This document shows, one piece after another, positions 51,626 to 61,413 of a stretch of 64,000 nt of DNA; the first letter of the stretch is position 1, and every line of letters begins with the position of its first letter. This stretch comes from Akkermansia muciniphila (lineage in GTDB: Bacteria; Verrucomicrobiota; Verrucomicrobiia; Verrucomicrobiales; Akkermansiaceae). Where the stretch lies: positions 62,001 through 126,000 of the forward strand of contig CAMDCV010000001.1 in NCBI GenBank assembly GCA_945890645.1, in the 5' to 3' direction. Position numbers and translations under genes: made by a program. The notes beneath the pieces are model-generated. The model did no database searches, had not been told where the DNA came from, and saw only the letters and a list, made by a program, of their open reading frames with translations.

Positions 51626-53803
51626 TCAGGATCCTGCCGGTACTTCTAGCTCCCTAGGGGCCGTGGCAGTTGAGGGATACTTAAGGGCATCTTCAATGGC
51701 TTTTTCGTAATCTGCTGGATGGCTCTGACGCAATTTTTGCAGACGTGTTTTTAAAACGTTACCATCAATGATGGTAGAATTGGTCTGTGCTGCTTTTTGG
51801 TAAAGAAGCATAGCCATGCGCGGCTGATCCAGAACTTCCTCCTGTCGGATGCCATCCAAGTAATCGCGTATTACTTGTGCCTGAGCCTGCGATAGAAGCA
51901 TACGATTTGGTTTGAACAAGAGTGATACGCGATGCAGTTGGTCCATGGCTTCGTATTTTTTTGCCTCATTGAACCGCTTCATCAGATTTTTAAGGATTGC
52001 TTCATGATCTTGGCCATCAGCCAACTCTTCTTTAGGAAAGAATCGTTTCAGAATGGCGATTTCAATTGCGTTTTCCAACTTCGCGATTTTTGCGGGCATG
52101 GGATTGGCCGTCTGAACAGCTCGATACGAATCAATGAACGGATTGTTCGATGGCATGTTAGAGGCTGGAAGTACAAATGCATCTCCCGATTCCAATTTTT
52201 GTGCAATCTCAGCACAGCGAGTGATCACTGGTAGCATGCGGTTGTATTCACTTGAGCCAGACTCGTTCATGGCAGTTTGCATGGCTTTGGTGAGTAGGGG
52301 TAGTTCTTTGCGAAGATCAGCAAGAGTTACAATTCGGTCTAACACATCATTCGTATCAAGATACAAAGGTTCCATGGTTGTACTATTGTCCACGGCGGTT
52401 ACCTTGACGTTATACGCTTTTAGCTTGTCCACAAGTTCTTGCCTCTTCATCAAAGGTTTTGAGTTTGAAGATTGATTCAGCCATTGGTCGATGGAGATTT
52501 GCGATGTAGCACCAGTCTGGAGACGGCGAATACTCTGATTGAGATAATTGCCCAAGTATTGCACTTGCGTGAGTCGTGAGGAAATCGATGAAAGTTCGGA
52601 AGACGATGATGAATCGCAGTAGCTATTAAAGGATCTGCATTTTTGGATGATTTCATCGATTCGATCTTGGTTGGCATCGTTGAGAAGTTCGGCAAGCAAA
52701 TCATTTGATACAGCCAGGAGTTCGTCCGCGTCGTAATACAAACGGGACTCTGTGGTTTGACCCTCAGCATTCTTCACTCTGATGCGATACTTTTTTAGCC
52801 TGGGCTGCAATTCCTCTTGTTTCATCAGAACGCCATAGCTTGAGTCGGAGTTGATCCATTGTTCCAATCGGAATGCAGACAATTCGCCGTATTTTACCCG
52901 CTGAATGCTTTGCAGTAGTGCTTTGCCAAAGGATTCAAGGCGTTGCAAGCGAGACGAGATTACGGCATAACCAGAAGAGGATGACGAACCGGTCATCTGT
53001 ATGAGTTTTCGAATCTGTAAAAGAATGTCACTGATCCGATCTTGGTTCGCATCATTGAGCAATTCATCCATCATTTTCGCATACGTTTCTTCCAATTCTT
53101 TTGGCGATAGTAGGCCTATGCTTGTGCGCGACTTCTCCATAAAGGCTTTGATTTCCTCCGCTGTCACAAACGACCCACTTGAGCTAAGGGATTGTTCCAT
53201 ATAGCGAAGGTAGTTTGCCGCAGAACTCCAATTTTCTTCCTTGCGGGCCTCATAAAACTTCAGGGAGTTCTCCATGAATTGATTCACGTTAGAGAGCTTG
53301 GTGCTGGAAATTCGATCATCTCGCACGTTCCCCGAAAGTATTTTATTTCGGAATTGGGAGAACTCTTCTATAGTCTTGCGGATTTGTTCCGGCTCTTCCG
53401 ATTTCATGACTAGGCGAAGGCCTTGACTTGCTTCTTTGGAGATTTCTTCTACGAACTTGTCTTTCGCAGCCGTGGCTTCTGCCTCGAGTCGCTCGATGTA
53501 CAGGCGATAGCCGTCTTTGGTTTTTTGCGACAACTTACCAGCGCTTACAAGAGCGTTGAGAGGGCGCATTTCTCTCTCGGTCAGTTTTTCAGGAGGGACA
53601 ACGCGCAGGAGTTCCACCATTCGTTTGGCTTCCGCTACTTCTATTTCATCCCAGCCTTTATTGTTGGCGATATCTTCGGACACGGAAGTTATGAGATTTT
53701 TGCGCAGCTCTTCGACGGTGGGCTTTGCTGGTGTCTCTTGCGCACTGGCAGGAGTGACCGCCAGTGTGATACACGAAACTAGGATGGGAATGATGTTTTT
53801 CAT
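51626..53803 (-). CDS. Secreted protein with ~125-residue internal repeats, unknown function
   Basis: 725 residues with a signal peptide (NIIPILVSCITLAVTPASAQE). Strongly charged and helical. The segments ELLNDANQDRISDILLQIRKL and ELLNDANQDRIDEIIQKCRSF are exactly 375 bp (125 residues) apart, near residues 248 and 373, each followed by a serine run (SSSSS), SSRL-x-x-(V/L)-x-x-(L/F)G-x-x-L-x-QSIRR, W-(I/L)N-x-S, LM-K-x-E-L-x-x-(R/K)LK-x-Y. A more diverged third copy precedes them. The DxNxD in NDANQDRI resembles calcium-binding loops of dockerins but is in a helical setting. Function unknown. Confidence 0.7.
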   Translation of the reverse strand: MKNIIPILVSCITLAVTPASAQETPAKPTVEELRKNLITSVSEDIANNKGWDEIEVAEAKRMVELLRVVPPEKLTEREMRPLNALVSAGKLSQKTKDGYRLYIERLEAEATAAKDKFVEEISKEASQGLRLVMKSEEPEQIRKTIEEFSQFRNKILSGNVRDDRISSTKLSNVNQFMENSLKFYEARKEENWSSAANYLRYMEQSLSSSGSFVTAEEIKAFMEKSRTSIGLLSPKELEETYAKMMDELLNDANQDRISDILLQIRKLIQMTGSSSSSGYAVISSRLQRLESFGKALLQSIQRVKYGELSAFRLEQWINSDSSYGVLMKQEELQPRLKKYRIRVKNAEGQTTESRLYYDADELLAVSNDLLAELLNDANQDRIDEIIQKCRSFNSYCDSSSSSELSSISSRLTQVQYLGNYLNQSIRRLQTGATSQISIDQWLNQSSNSKPLMKRQELVDKLKAYNVKVTAVDNSTTMEPLYLDTNDVLDRIVTLADLRKELPLLTKAMQTAMNESGSSEYNRMLPVITRCAEIAQKLESGDAFVLPASNMPSNNPFIDSYRAVQTANPMPAKIAKLENAIEIAILKRFFPKEELADGQDHEAILKNLMKRFNEAKKYEAMDQLHRVSLLFKPNRMLLSQAQAQVIRDYLDGIRQEEVLDQPRMAMLLYQKAAQTNSTIIDGNVLKTRLQKLRQSHPADYEKAIEDALKYPSTATAPRELEVPAGS

Positions 53804-54018
53804 AAAGGAGAGTGTTGAGTAGAAAGGGGTTCTTTTTCAAGCGATGTGTTAGTATACTGTGTAAATCATACAGCATGTCATATCTAAGATTTCAAAGTAT
53901 GGGGACATGAATTTTCCCGCAAGAAAAATGTCGCTGTGTCAACCTTGTCACAACGGAATGTGAGACAATTCCTCATTGCGTTCTCTAGGTATGCAGTTAT
54001 GGTGATCGGCATCGGAAA

Positions 54019-54936
54019 ATGAGTGGCAGGGAATCTAAGAGGAGGAAATCGGAGCATTACAGCGGCCTGATGCCAGCGAAGGGTTGGCCGCAGCGAAATT
54101 TGAAAATGCTGCGACAGCATGTGGTGCCAGGTCTTTTTCGGAAACGCCAGGGGGAAACTAAAGCCCTTACACGGGACGAACTGAAATCGGAAGATGTTCG
54201 AGTGACATGGATCGGGCACTCGGGATTTTTTGTGGAAATCGGTCAGCGATCCGTTGTCATCGATCCAAACTGGGCAAAGTGGTTGGGCTTTCTCAAGCGC
54301 ATCCGCGAACCGGGCCTGCATTTGCATGAACTTCCAGAAGTCGATTTGGTGCTGGTCAGCCATGCTCACCATGACCACATGCACAAAAAAAGCCTTAAAA
54401 TTTTACAAGCGAGCGGTGGCGTGATTGTGCCGACGGGGAGTGCCACCCTCGTGAAAAAGCTCGGATTTCCCGCGGTTCATGAAATGCAATGCTGGGATCA
54501 ACTCGACTTCGATGGCTTGTCGGTCATTCACACTCCAGCGATGCATTGGGGAGCCCGTTTCATTCACGATACCCATCGTGACTACGGTGGCTATATCGTC
54601 AAAGCGGGGGGGCGCACCGTCTATCATTGTGGCGATAGCGCGTATTTCCCGGGGTTTGAAGAAATCGGCAAACGCCACGACATCGATGTCGCCCTGATGC
54701 CGATCGGTGCCTACGACGCTCCGAGCGGACGAGATGTGCATATGAATCCGGAAGAGGCGGTTCGTGCTTTCATTGAGCTGGGTGCAAAAACTCTGATCCC
54801 CATGCACTATGGTACTTTTCCGTTAGGCAATGAACCGATTGATGAACCGGTGCGGAGACTCCTTGCCGAGGCGGAACGTCTGGGCGTAGCTGAGTGCGTG
54901 GTGGTGCCCATGGAAGGGGAGTCGGTGATTTGTTAG
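54019..54936 (+). CDS. MBL-fold metal-dependent hydrolase, UlaG/NAPE-PLD-like
   Basis: 305 residues. VRVTWIGHSGFFVEIGQRSVVIDPNWAKW, metal motif SHAHHDHMHKKSL, AMHWGARF, YHCGDSAYFPGFEEIG and MHYGTF match the L-ascorbate-6-P lactonase / NAPE-PLD branch of the metallo-beta-lactamase fold. Acts on lactone, phosphodiester or similar bonds; exact substrate unknown. Basic N-terminus and no signal peptide suggest a cytoplasmic or membrane-associated enzyme. It overlaps the convergent sbcC gene by 4 bp. Confidence 0.88.
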   Translation: MSGRESKRRKSEHYSGLMPAKGWPQRNLKMLRQHVVPGLFRKRQGETKALTRDELKSEDVRVTWIGHSGFFVEIGQRSVVIDPNWAKWLGFLKRIREPGLHLHELPEVDLVLVSHAHHDHMHKKSLKILQASGGVIVPTGSATLVKKLGFPAVHEMQCWDQLDFDGLSVIHTPAMHWGARFIHDTHRDYGGYIVKAGGRTVYHCGDSAYFPGFEEIGKRHDIDVALMPIGAYDAPSGRDVHMNPEEAVRAFIELGAKTLIPMHYGTFPLGNEPIDEPVRRLLAEAERLGVAECVVVPMEGESVIC

Positions 54937-57900
54937 GCCACTTCCACTGTGCTGCTGCCGGCGGAAAGTTTGCGGATGTTGATCTTGGTGCGGATGCGTT
55001 CTTTAAGTAGATCAATGTGCGAGATAATGCCGATGATTTTGTTTTGCTGATGCAGTGATTCCAACGTCGAGAGCGCAGTGTCGAGAGCATCGGCATCGAG
55101 CGTGCCGAAGCCTTCATCGATAAACAGGCTATCGATTTGGACATTCCGACCCGCGAGATCGGATAGCCCGAGTGCGAGGGCGAGGCTGACGATGAACGAC
55201 TCACCGCCGGAAAGCGATGCCATCGGTCGGCAACAATTCGCTTGATAGAGATCAATGATTTCCAAGGCCAGTTCGGCCTCGGCTTGTCGTTGTAAGCGGT
55301 AGCGATCCGATAGATTGCGCAAGTGTTGATTGGCGTGGTTGAGAAGAATATCGAGTGAAATCCCTTGGGCGAATTTGCGGAATTTAGCGCCGTCGTGTGA
55401 GCCGATCAAGCTACGTAGGATTTGCCATGTTTCGAGTTCACGGAGTTGTTCGGCGACCTCGTCGGTTTTGCGTTGATATTCGGCCCGTAGGTCGGTGTCG
55501 CGGCTGAGGGCATCTTCGCCAAGGGTGATTTTTGAGCTTAGGGTGTTAGCTTGCTGTTCGGACTGTTGCAGGGCTTCACGCAGTATGGCACTTGCTTCTT
55601 GGTCTGGTGCACCAGCATTGATGAGTAGTTGCAAATCACTGCGGCGTTGGGTGATGGCGATCTCGCAAGATTGCTGACGAGTTTGCCAATCAGTTTGCCA
55701 GGCGTTGATTTTTTGTTCTTCTGCGGATGGGAGTAAAGAAGCGCGAAGGATGTGAATGTCGGAAAAGGGGCTTTGGGTGAGTGATTTGAGAAGGTGTTGT
55801 TCTTCTTCTTGCCACTTGTGTTGAGCTTCTTGGCTTTGCCGTTGAAGAAGTTGCAGAGTTGTATTGCATTGCTCGACGGCACTCTGGCTCTGCTGGAAGG
55901 CACTTTCTGCATCGCGGAGAGTTTGCCATGGCGGTAGTGGGCTGGAGTCGGTCATGCGCGGATAGTGTTTTGACTCGTTGCGCCACTCAGTGAGGCGTTC
56001 TTGTAACTGAGAAAGTTCTTCGCTTAGGTTTTGTGATTTTGACTGAAGTTTTTCGTTGTCGTTTTGAAAGTTCGCTAATTTTTGTTGGGCGCGCGGATGA
56101 TGGGTCGCTGCTTTTTCCCATTCGCTTAGGGAAAATTCTTTGGACGCGAAGTCGGGCATCGGGAGCTGATAAGGTGCGAGGAGAATTTCGAGGTTTTGTT
56201 GCGAGGCGGCAATCGCTTGCTGACGTTGTGTTACCGTTTCTTGCAGATGTTGCTGCTGTTGTAGTTTCTCTTCGAGACTCTGTTGGAGAGTGGCGCATTG
56301 TTGCTGAGCAAGTTTCCAATGCGCTTCTGCTTCGTGATGTGCCAATTGGGCCTGTCGATCGGCTTCGAGGGCTATGGATAATTTTTTTTGCTGTTGTGCG
56401 AGTTGATTGATGGCGACCAGTAGGCTTTCTTGTGTTGCTTCGGCGTAGCCAGCTGACTTTAAATCAGCTTGGCTGGTAGTCAGTTGTATTTTGAGGTCGA
56501 GAAGCTGTTGTTGTTTTGAGTCGGCCAACGCTTTGGCTTCGAGCATCGTGCTCTGCAAATTTGTGTGATGCTGTTCTGCTTGCTGGAGAATGAGCTCCGA
56601 TTTCTCCAAGGCTTTGCGGAGTTCGGGGAGTGTGAGAGTTTCGTGCGGCTGGTGGGCGAGGGGGTGCTCTAAGGCCCCACATAAAGGGCAGGGATCGCCC
56701 TCGTGCAATTGCGAGCGATGCTCATCAAAACCCGCTTGTTGTTCGGCAAGACGGTAGTGATCTTGGCGCAAACGATGCTGTGTAGCGCATTCTTCTACTG
56801 TTGTTTTGCTTTGCTCGAATTGTTCTCTGGCAGTGAAGTAGCTCTTTTGTATTTGGTCTAGATTGCTTTCGTGTGTGGCAATGGCCATCGATAATGTTTG
56901 AAGTTGTGTGATCGAATCGAGGCATCGTTGCAAAGTCTGTTGTTGTTGCTGCCAATGCTCGCGAATCGTATCGGGTGTTTGATCTGCTGCGATAAGGAGC
57001 TTGAGCGCTTGCTGTGCGCATGTGAGTTCGGTTTGTTTATTTGTGAGTGTGCGCTGACAAAGTTGTTGCGCGGCGAGAGACTGCTTTTGTTGCTCTGTCG
57101 TTTTCTGCAAGTCCGCGAGAATGAGTTTGAGTTGCGATTGGGTTTCCCGTTGCAAGCTGTGGAGATTTCGCAACTGATTCGCTTGTTCGCTGAGGCGTGA
57201 AATGTTTTCGGATAAATCGAACCAATGCGTGTGTTCCGCGAGCCAATCGGTGATGTTTTTGGTATGGATCTCGATGTTTTGAATGGCCTCTAAAATCGAT
57301 TTTTTTGACTCCTCATTCGCAGTGATTCGCTTGGTGACGAACTCGATGGCGTGGTGCAACTGTTGTGCGTGTTGTAATTGAGCGCTTATGTGTTCCTCGG
57401 TCGATTTTGTTAGAGAATTCTTGCACTGGTTAGAAACTTGTAGCGCGTGATCGTAGCGCAACAGCGCGTTGGAGAATGGCACCGCTAGTTGGTGCATGCG
57501 CCATTTTTCTCGCCACTCGGCATGTTCCCGTGCTTCTTTTTCGAGGATGATTTTCTGTTGAGCAAGGGAATCGAGTTCAATTTCTGTTTTCTTGCGCTGT
57601 TCCGCTTGTTGCCATTGTTGTTGCTGTTGCTTTACTGAAGATTGCAAGGTGGCAAGGTCGGTTCGCGCTTTGGCCATCGATTCCTTTTTCGCTGCGATTT
57701 CTTCGTCGGTGAGGAGTTGGTATTGTTGTAGGGCGATCTTGACGACATCGAGCGCCTTTTCGCGGCGCCCGGCTTCTTCGTGCGCGAGCTTGCCGAGGTC
57801 GGTATAGATTTCTGTGCCGGTGAGACTTTCTAACAGTGCCGCACGTTCTTCGGCGCTGGCCTTGAGGAAACGGGAAAATTCGCCTTGCGCAAGAAGGACC

Positions 57901-58343
57901 GAGCGGAGGAAACGCGGATAGTCGAGCCCGGTGAGCTTTTCGATTTCGGTATCAAATTCCTTGCCGGTGCGGTTGAGTGGTGTATTAGTGGAGTCGTAGA
58001 GGAATCGGGTGGGCGGTTGAATGGCACCATCGATTTTTCCTCGTGCACGGCGCAATTGCCATTCCGCGCGGAAGGGCGACTGGTTGACGGAAAAAGTTAC
58101 CTCCGCCAAGCAATCGGCGGTGTGGCGGCTCATCATGTTTTCCGGATTGCTTTCCGAGAGATAGCGAGCCGCTTTTCCATAAAGCGCGAGCGTCATCGCA
58201 TCGAGCAGAGTGGATTTTCCCGCTCCAGTCGGGCCAGTGATGGCAAAGATGCCACAACTGGCGAGCGGTTCTTGAGTGAAATCGACCACATGCTCACCAC
58301 GCAAAGAATTGAGATTGCGAAGCTTGATACGGAGGATTTTCAC
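54933..58343 (-). CDS. sbcC: SbcC-like SMC-family nuclease ATPase subunit
   Basis: 1136 residues, choosing the GTG at 58343 that opens the conserved KILRIKLRNLNSLRGEH. Walker A AITGPTGAGKSTLLDA (residues ~34-48), long coiled coils rich in Gln, a central zinc-hook CPLC at about residue 552 (DPCPLCGALEHPL), ABC signature LSGGESFIVSLALALGL near 1040 and Walker B SLFIDEGFGTLD near 1070. Normal size for SbcC. Its partner nuclease sbcD, nearly always adjacent, is missing in both directions (the neighbours are an MBL hydrolase and a cytochrome). Works with SbcD on hairpins and blocked DNA ends. Confidence 0.95.
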   Translation of the reverse strand: MKILRIKLRNLNSLRGEHVVDFTQEPLASCGIFAITGPTGAGKSTLLDAMTLALYGKAARYLSESNPENMMSRHTADCLAEVTFSVNQSPFRAEWQLRRARGKIDGAIQPPTRFLYDSTNTPLNRTGKEFDTEIEKLTGLDYPRFLRSVLLAQGEFSRFLKASAEERAALLESLTGTEIYTDLGKLAHEEAGRREKALDVVKIALQQYQLLTDEEIAAKKESMAKARTDLATLQSSVKQQQQQWQQAEQRKKTEIELDSLAQQKIILEKEAREHAEWREKWRMHQLAVPFSNALLRYDHALQVSNQCKNSLTKSTEEHISAQLQHAQQLHHAIEFVTKRITANEESKKSILEAIQNIEIHTKNITDWLAEHTHWFDLSENISRLSEQANQLRNLHSLQRETQSQLKLILADLQKTTEQQKQSLAAQQLCQRTLTNKQTELTCAQQALKLLIAADQTPDTIREHWQQQQQTLQRCLDSITQLQTLSMAIATHESNLDQIQKSYFTAREQFEQSKTTVEECATQHRLRQDHYRLAEQQAGFDEHRSQLHEGDPCPLCGALEHPLAHQPHETLTLPELRKALEKSELILQQAEQHHTNLQSTMLEAKALADSKQQQLLDLKIQLTTSQADLKSAGYAEATQESLLVAINQLAQQQKKLSIALEADRQAQLAHHEAEAHWKLAQQQCATLQQSLEEKLQQQQHLQETVTQRQQAIAASQQNLEILLAPYQLPMPDFASKEFSLSEWEKAATHHPRAQQKLANFQNDNEKLQSKSQNLSEELSQLQERLTEWRNESKHYPRMTDSSPLPPWQTLRDAESAFQQSQSAVEQCNTTLQLLQRQSQEAQHKWQEEEQHLLKSLTQSPFSDIHILRASLLPSAEEQKINAWQTDWQTRQQSCEIAITQRRSDLQLLINAGAPDQEASAILREALQQSEQQANTLSSKITLGEDALSRDTDLRAEYQRKTDEVAEQLRELETWQILRSLIGSHDGAKFRKFAQGISLDILLNHANQHLRNLSDRYRLQRQAEAELALEIIDLYQANCCRPMASLSGGESFIVSLALALGLSDLAGRNVQIDSLFIDEGFGTLDADALDTALSTLESLHQQNKIIGIISHIDLLKERIRTKINIRKLSAGSSTVEVA

Positions 58344-58448
58344 TGCGATATAGTGGGCGGGGCTTGAGTTTTTGTAAAGGATATCGGACTGATCTGAATG
58401 TGATAGGTTTTCTTCAAACACATCGTATAGGGAGAAACTTATTGCGAC

Positions 58449-59954
58449 ATGCGTATTGTAATCTTCTTCTTAATGACGTTTCGGATCATGGCGCAGGATG
58501 GCGCGCAGCTTTATGGGCTTTATTGTTCGGCCTGTCACGCGGCAGACGGCAAGGGCGCGACTGGGGGGCAATTTCCTCCTTTAGCCGGTTCGGAGTGGGT
58601 TGCGGGCACGGCAGATCGTTCGATCAAAATCGTGCTGCAGGGATTGCACCAGCCGATCGAAGTCAGCGGGAAAACTTACAATCTGGAAATGCCGCCGCAA
58701 GGCGCAGCTTTGACAGATGAGCACATTGCGGCAATTCTCAGCTATGTTCGTTCGGCTTGGGGAAATAAAGATTCGGCCGTATCAGTCGATCAGGTGAAAA
58801 AAGTCCGAGCGGCTACGTTGAATCGCAAGGAGTATTGGACAGCACCGGAATTGCTTAAGCTCCACCCGTTAGAAAATGTCAAACCACCGTTGACGAATTT
58901 GATTTCTCATCATTACAAAGGTCAGTTCGACAAGTTGCCAGATCTCACCAAGCTCAAGCCTGATGCGGTCGAGGAGGAGCCCAGTGGTTTCATCGATTAC
59001 AGTGATTATGCCAAGACAGATCATTTCGCGATGATGTGGGAAGGCGAGTTAGAAACGCCCGCCGGAAAACATGAATTCCATTTGGATTCCGATGACATGT
59101 CGCGACTGGTAGTGGATGGCACTGTGGTGCTCGAAATAAAAACTCCCGGGCCTATAGGACGTGCTGTGAAAAAAACGATTCAATTGACCAAAGGCGTTCA
59201 TAAAATCCGTGTCGAGTATTGTGAAGTTGCTAACTTGGAAGGTCTCTCGGTGGGAGTAAAAATGCCGGGTCAGCGAAGCATCAAGTGGCTCAGCAGTGAG
59301 AAAGGTTCCGCCAGCGGCAAAGCGTGGCCGGAAATCATGTTAACGCCGGTGGCGGGACGTCCGGTGATCTATCGAAATTTTATTCAAGGCACTTCAGCGC
59401 GGGGAATCGGGGTGGGTTTTCCGGGGGAGATTAATATCGCCTACAGCGCCGACAATTACGCACCGGAAATGATTTGGTCGGGCAAATTCATCGATGCCGG
59501 TCATCACTGGACGGATCGCGGCATCGGTTATGAACCACCAGCGGGAGATGGTGTCGTCAATCTCACCAAGCAAAAAGTCTTTGCTTTCGTTAGCGAGGAG
59601 GGCGGCGCTTGGCCAGCGACTAGCAGTGCTCCGACGCGTTTTCGTGGCTATCAACTAAGTCCGCAGGGGAATCCTACTTTCTTAGTGGAAGTGGCAGGAG
59701 CGAAGATATTCGATGCCTATGAGTCGGTCTTTAGTCCATCTCAAGCCTTGCAGCGCAGCATCCGCATGGATGGAAATGTTACACAGCCTATCTCGTTGCT
59801 GATTTTTTCCGGTGCCGTTCAAGACGCTATGCCTAACCGATTTAGTGCGGGAGGGCTCACTGTGCAAATCTCTGGCGGTGCTTTTCGATACGGAAAAAAC
59901 ACTGTGGTGCTCGACCTTAAAGGTGAAGGCGCAAAAATTCTCTACTCTTGGTAA
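58449..59954 (+). CDS. Secreted cytochrome c - PA14 domain fusion
   Basis: 501 residues with a short signal peptide (RIVIFFLMTFRIMAQ). Heme c site CSACH in LYCSACHAADGKGATGGQFPPLAGSEWV and later axial Met candidate (LEMPPQGAAL) form a class I cytochrome c of about 100 residues. Then a PA14-like sugar-binding domain: FAMMWEGELETPAGKHEFHLDSDDMSRLVVDGTVV...HKIRVEY. The rest is beta-rich with no motif I recognise. Such heme-PA14 combinations are typical of Planctomycetota and Verrucomicrobiota, probably linked to periplasmic oxidation of sugars. 15 bp before the propeller gene at 59970. Confidence 0.85.
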   Translation: MRIVIFFLMTFRIMAQDGAQLYGLYCSACHAADGKGATGGQFPPLAGSEWVAGTADRSIKIVLQGLHQPIEVSGKTYNLEMPPQGAALTDEHIAAILSYVRSAWGNKDSAVSVDQVKKVRAATLNRKEYWTAPELLKLHPLENVKPPLTNLISHHYKGQFDKLPDLTKLKPDAVEEEPSGFIDYSDYAKTDHFAMMWEGELETPAGKHEFHLDSDDMSRLVVDGTVVLEIKTPGPIGRAVKKTIQLTKGVHKIRVEYCEVANLEGLSVGVKMPGQRSIKWLSSEKGSASGKAWPEIMLTPVAGRPVIYRNFIQGTSARGIGVGFPGEINIAYSADNYAPEMIWSGKFIDAGHHWTDRGIGYEPPAGDGVVNLTKQKVFAFVSEEGGAWPATSSAPTRFRGYQLSPQGNPTFLVEVAGAKIFDAYESVFSPSQALQRSIRMDGNVTQPISLLIFSGAVQDAMPNRFSAGGLTVQISGGAFRYGKNTVVLDLKGEGAKILYSW

Positions 59955-59969
59955 ATTTTTTTGATCGTT

Positions 59970-61409
59970 ATGAAATCGCTACTCTTTTCTTTTCTCATGG
60001 CCAGTGCCGCGATCGCTGCGCCGGTGCAATCTGATTTTTACTTGCGCGAAGAAATCCCCTTGCCACCCGGTGAGGTGATGGAAATTGGTTCGGTGGCGTT
60101 GTTGCCGGGACAAAAGGTTGCGGTATCGACGCGACGCGGTGACATCTGGATTTGCGAGGGTGCCTATGGGGCCGATCTTAGCAAGGTGACTTGGAAAAAA
60201 TTTGCTCACGGTCAGCATGAACCGTTTGGGATGTTCTGGAAAGATGGTTGGCTTTGGATGACGCAGCGTCCCGAAGTGACTCGCATGAAAGATGCGGATG
60301 GCGATGGCGTGGCCGATACCTTTGAAACAATCTGCTCCGAGTGGGGGATCAATGGCGACTATCACGAATACGCCTTCGGCACCGACCCTGATAAAGAAGG
60401 AAATATTTGGATTACTCTCTGTCTCACCGGATCAGGGGGAGCTGCTTCCAACTGGCGCGGTTGGTGCGTGCGGGTGACGCCTGATGGAAAGATGATCCCA
60501 ACGTGCTCGGGCATTCGTTCGCCAGGTGGAATCGGCTTTAACGCGAAGGGTGATGTGTTTTATTGCGATAATCAAGGATTGTGGAATGGCTCGTCATCGC
60601 TCAAGTGGCTCAAGCCTGACTCGTTTCAAGGCAATCCCACCGGCAATAAGTATCACAAACTCGCCAACCTGCCAGCCCCGCCCGAACCGGTATCCGGCTC
60701 ACGAGTCGAAACGGAACGCGCGAAATTTCCGACCTACATTCCGCCGGCAGTAGTTTTTCCGCATGGCAAAGTAGGACAGTCACCGACCGGCATCGTCCCC
60801 GATACCACAGGGGGAAAATTTGGTCCGTGGCAGGAGCAATTGTATGTCGCCGAGCAATGCCATTCGCAAATCCAGCGCGTATGTTTGGAACAGGTGAATG
60901 GCATCTATCAGGGCGCTGTGTTTCATTTCCTTGAAGGGTTTGAAGCGGGGCTGATTCCTTTGCGTCTCGATCCGAGTGGCATCATTTTTACCGGTGGCTC
61001 GAATCGTGGTTGGGCATCGCGTGGCAGTAAGAAGTTCAATTTTGAGCGCGTGCGCTGGACAGGCAAAACGCCGTTTGAAATGCAGACGATGTTTGCCACA
61101 CCCGATGGGTTTGAAATCACTTTCACTGAACCAGTGGATGCTAAGGCCGCGGCCGATGTGAAAAATTACTCGATGAAGGCATGGACTTACATTTTGCAAT
61201 CGAGCTATGGCAGCCCTGAGGTCGATCCTGCCACCCCCGTGATCGCCTCAGCCACTGTTTCTGCCGATGGGAAAAAAGTGCGTTTGAAAGTCGATGGTCG
61301 AGTGAAAGGACATGTGCATCACTTGCAGCTTGTGAACATCAAAGCCGCGAGCGGAGCGGAGATTTGGCATCCTCAAGCGTTTTATACGCTGAATGAGATT
61401 CCGAAGTAA
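59970..61409 (+). CDS. Secreted beta-propeller, glucose/sorbosone dehydrogenase-like
   Basis: 479 residues from the ATG at 59970, starting a signal peptide (KSLLFSFLMASAAIAAPV). Propeller blades with ALLPGQKVAVSTRRGDIW, DPDKEGNIWITLCLTG, RSPGGIGFNAKGDVFYCDNQG, GIVPDTTGGKFGPWQEQLYVAEQ resemble the membrane-bound dehydrogenase/PQQ-type glucose-sorbosone dehydrogenase proteins of Planctomycetota. The DADGDGVAD stretch is a calcium-binding-like loop. Together with the upstream cytochrome c protein it could transfer electrons from an oxidised sugar to heme (inference). Cofactor not certain. Confidence 0.8.
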   Translation: MKSLLFSFLMASAAIAAPVQSDFYLREEIPLPPGEVMEIGSVALLPGQKVAVSTRRGDIWICEGAYGADLSKVTWKKFAHGQHEPFGMFWKDGWLWMTQRPEVTRMKDADGDGVADTFETICSEWGINGDYHEYAFGTDPDKEGNIWITLCLTGSGGAASNWRGWCVRVTPDGKMIPTCSGIRSPGGIGFNAKGDVFYCDNQGLWNGSSSLKWLKPDSFQGNPTGNKYHKLANLPAPPEPVSGSRVETERAKFPTYIPPAVVFPHGKVGQSPTGIVPDTTGGKFGPWQEQLYVAEQCHSQIQRVCLEQVNGIYQGAVFHFLEGFEAGLIPLRLDPSGIIFTGGSNRGWASRGSKKFNFERVRWTGKTPFEMQTMFATPDGFEITFTEPVDAKAAADVKNYSMKAWTYILQSSYGSPEVDPATPVIASATVSADGKKVRLKVDGRVKGHVHHLQLVNIKAASGAEIWHPQAFYTLNEIPK

Positions 61410-61413
61410 GGCG

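Noticed and set aside
53850-53876. LexA-like box CTGT...ACAG
   Set aside because: The spacing is nine bases instead of eight, and the neighbouring genes are not DNA-repair genes on the right strand.
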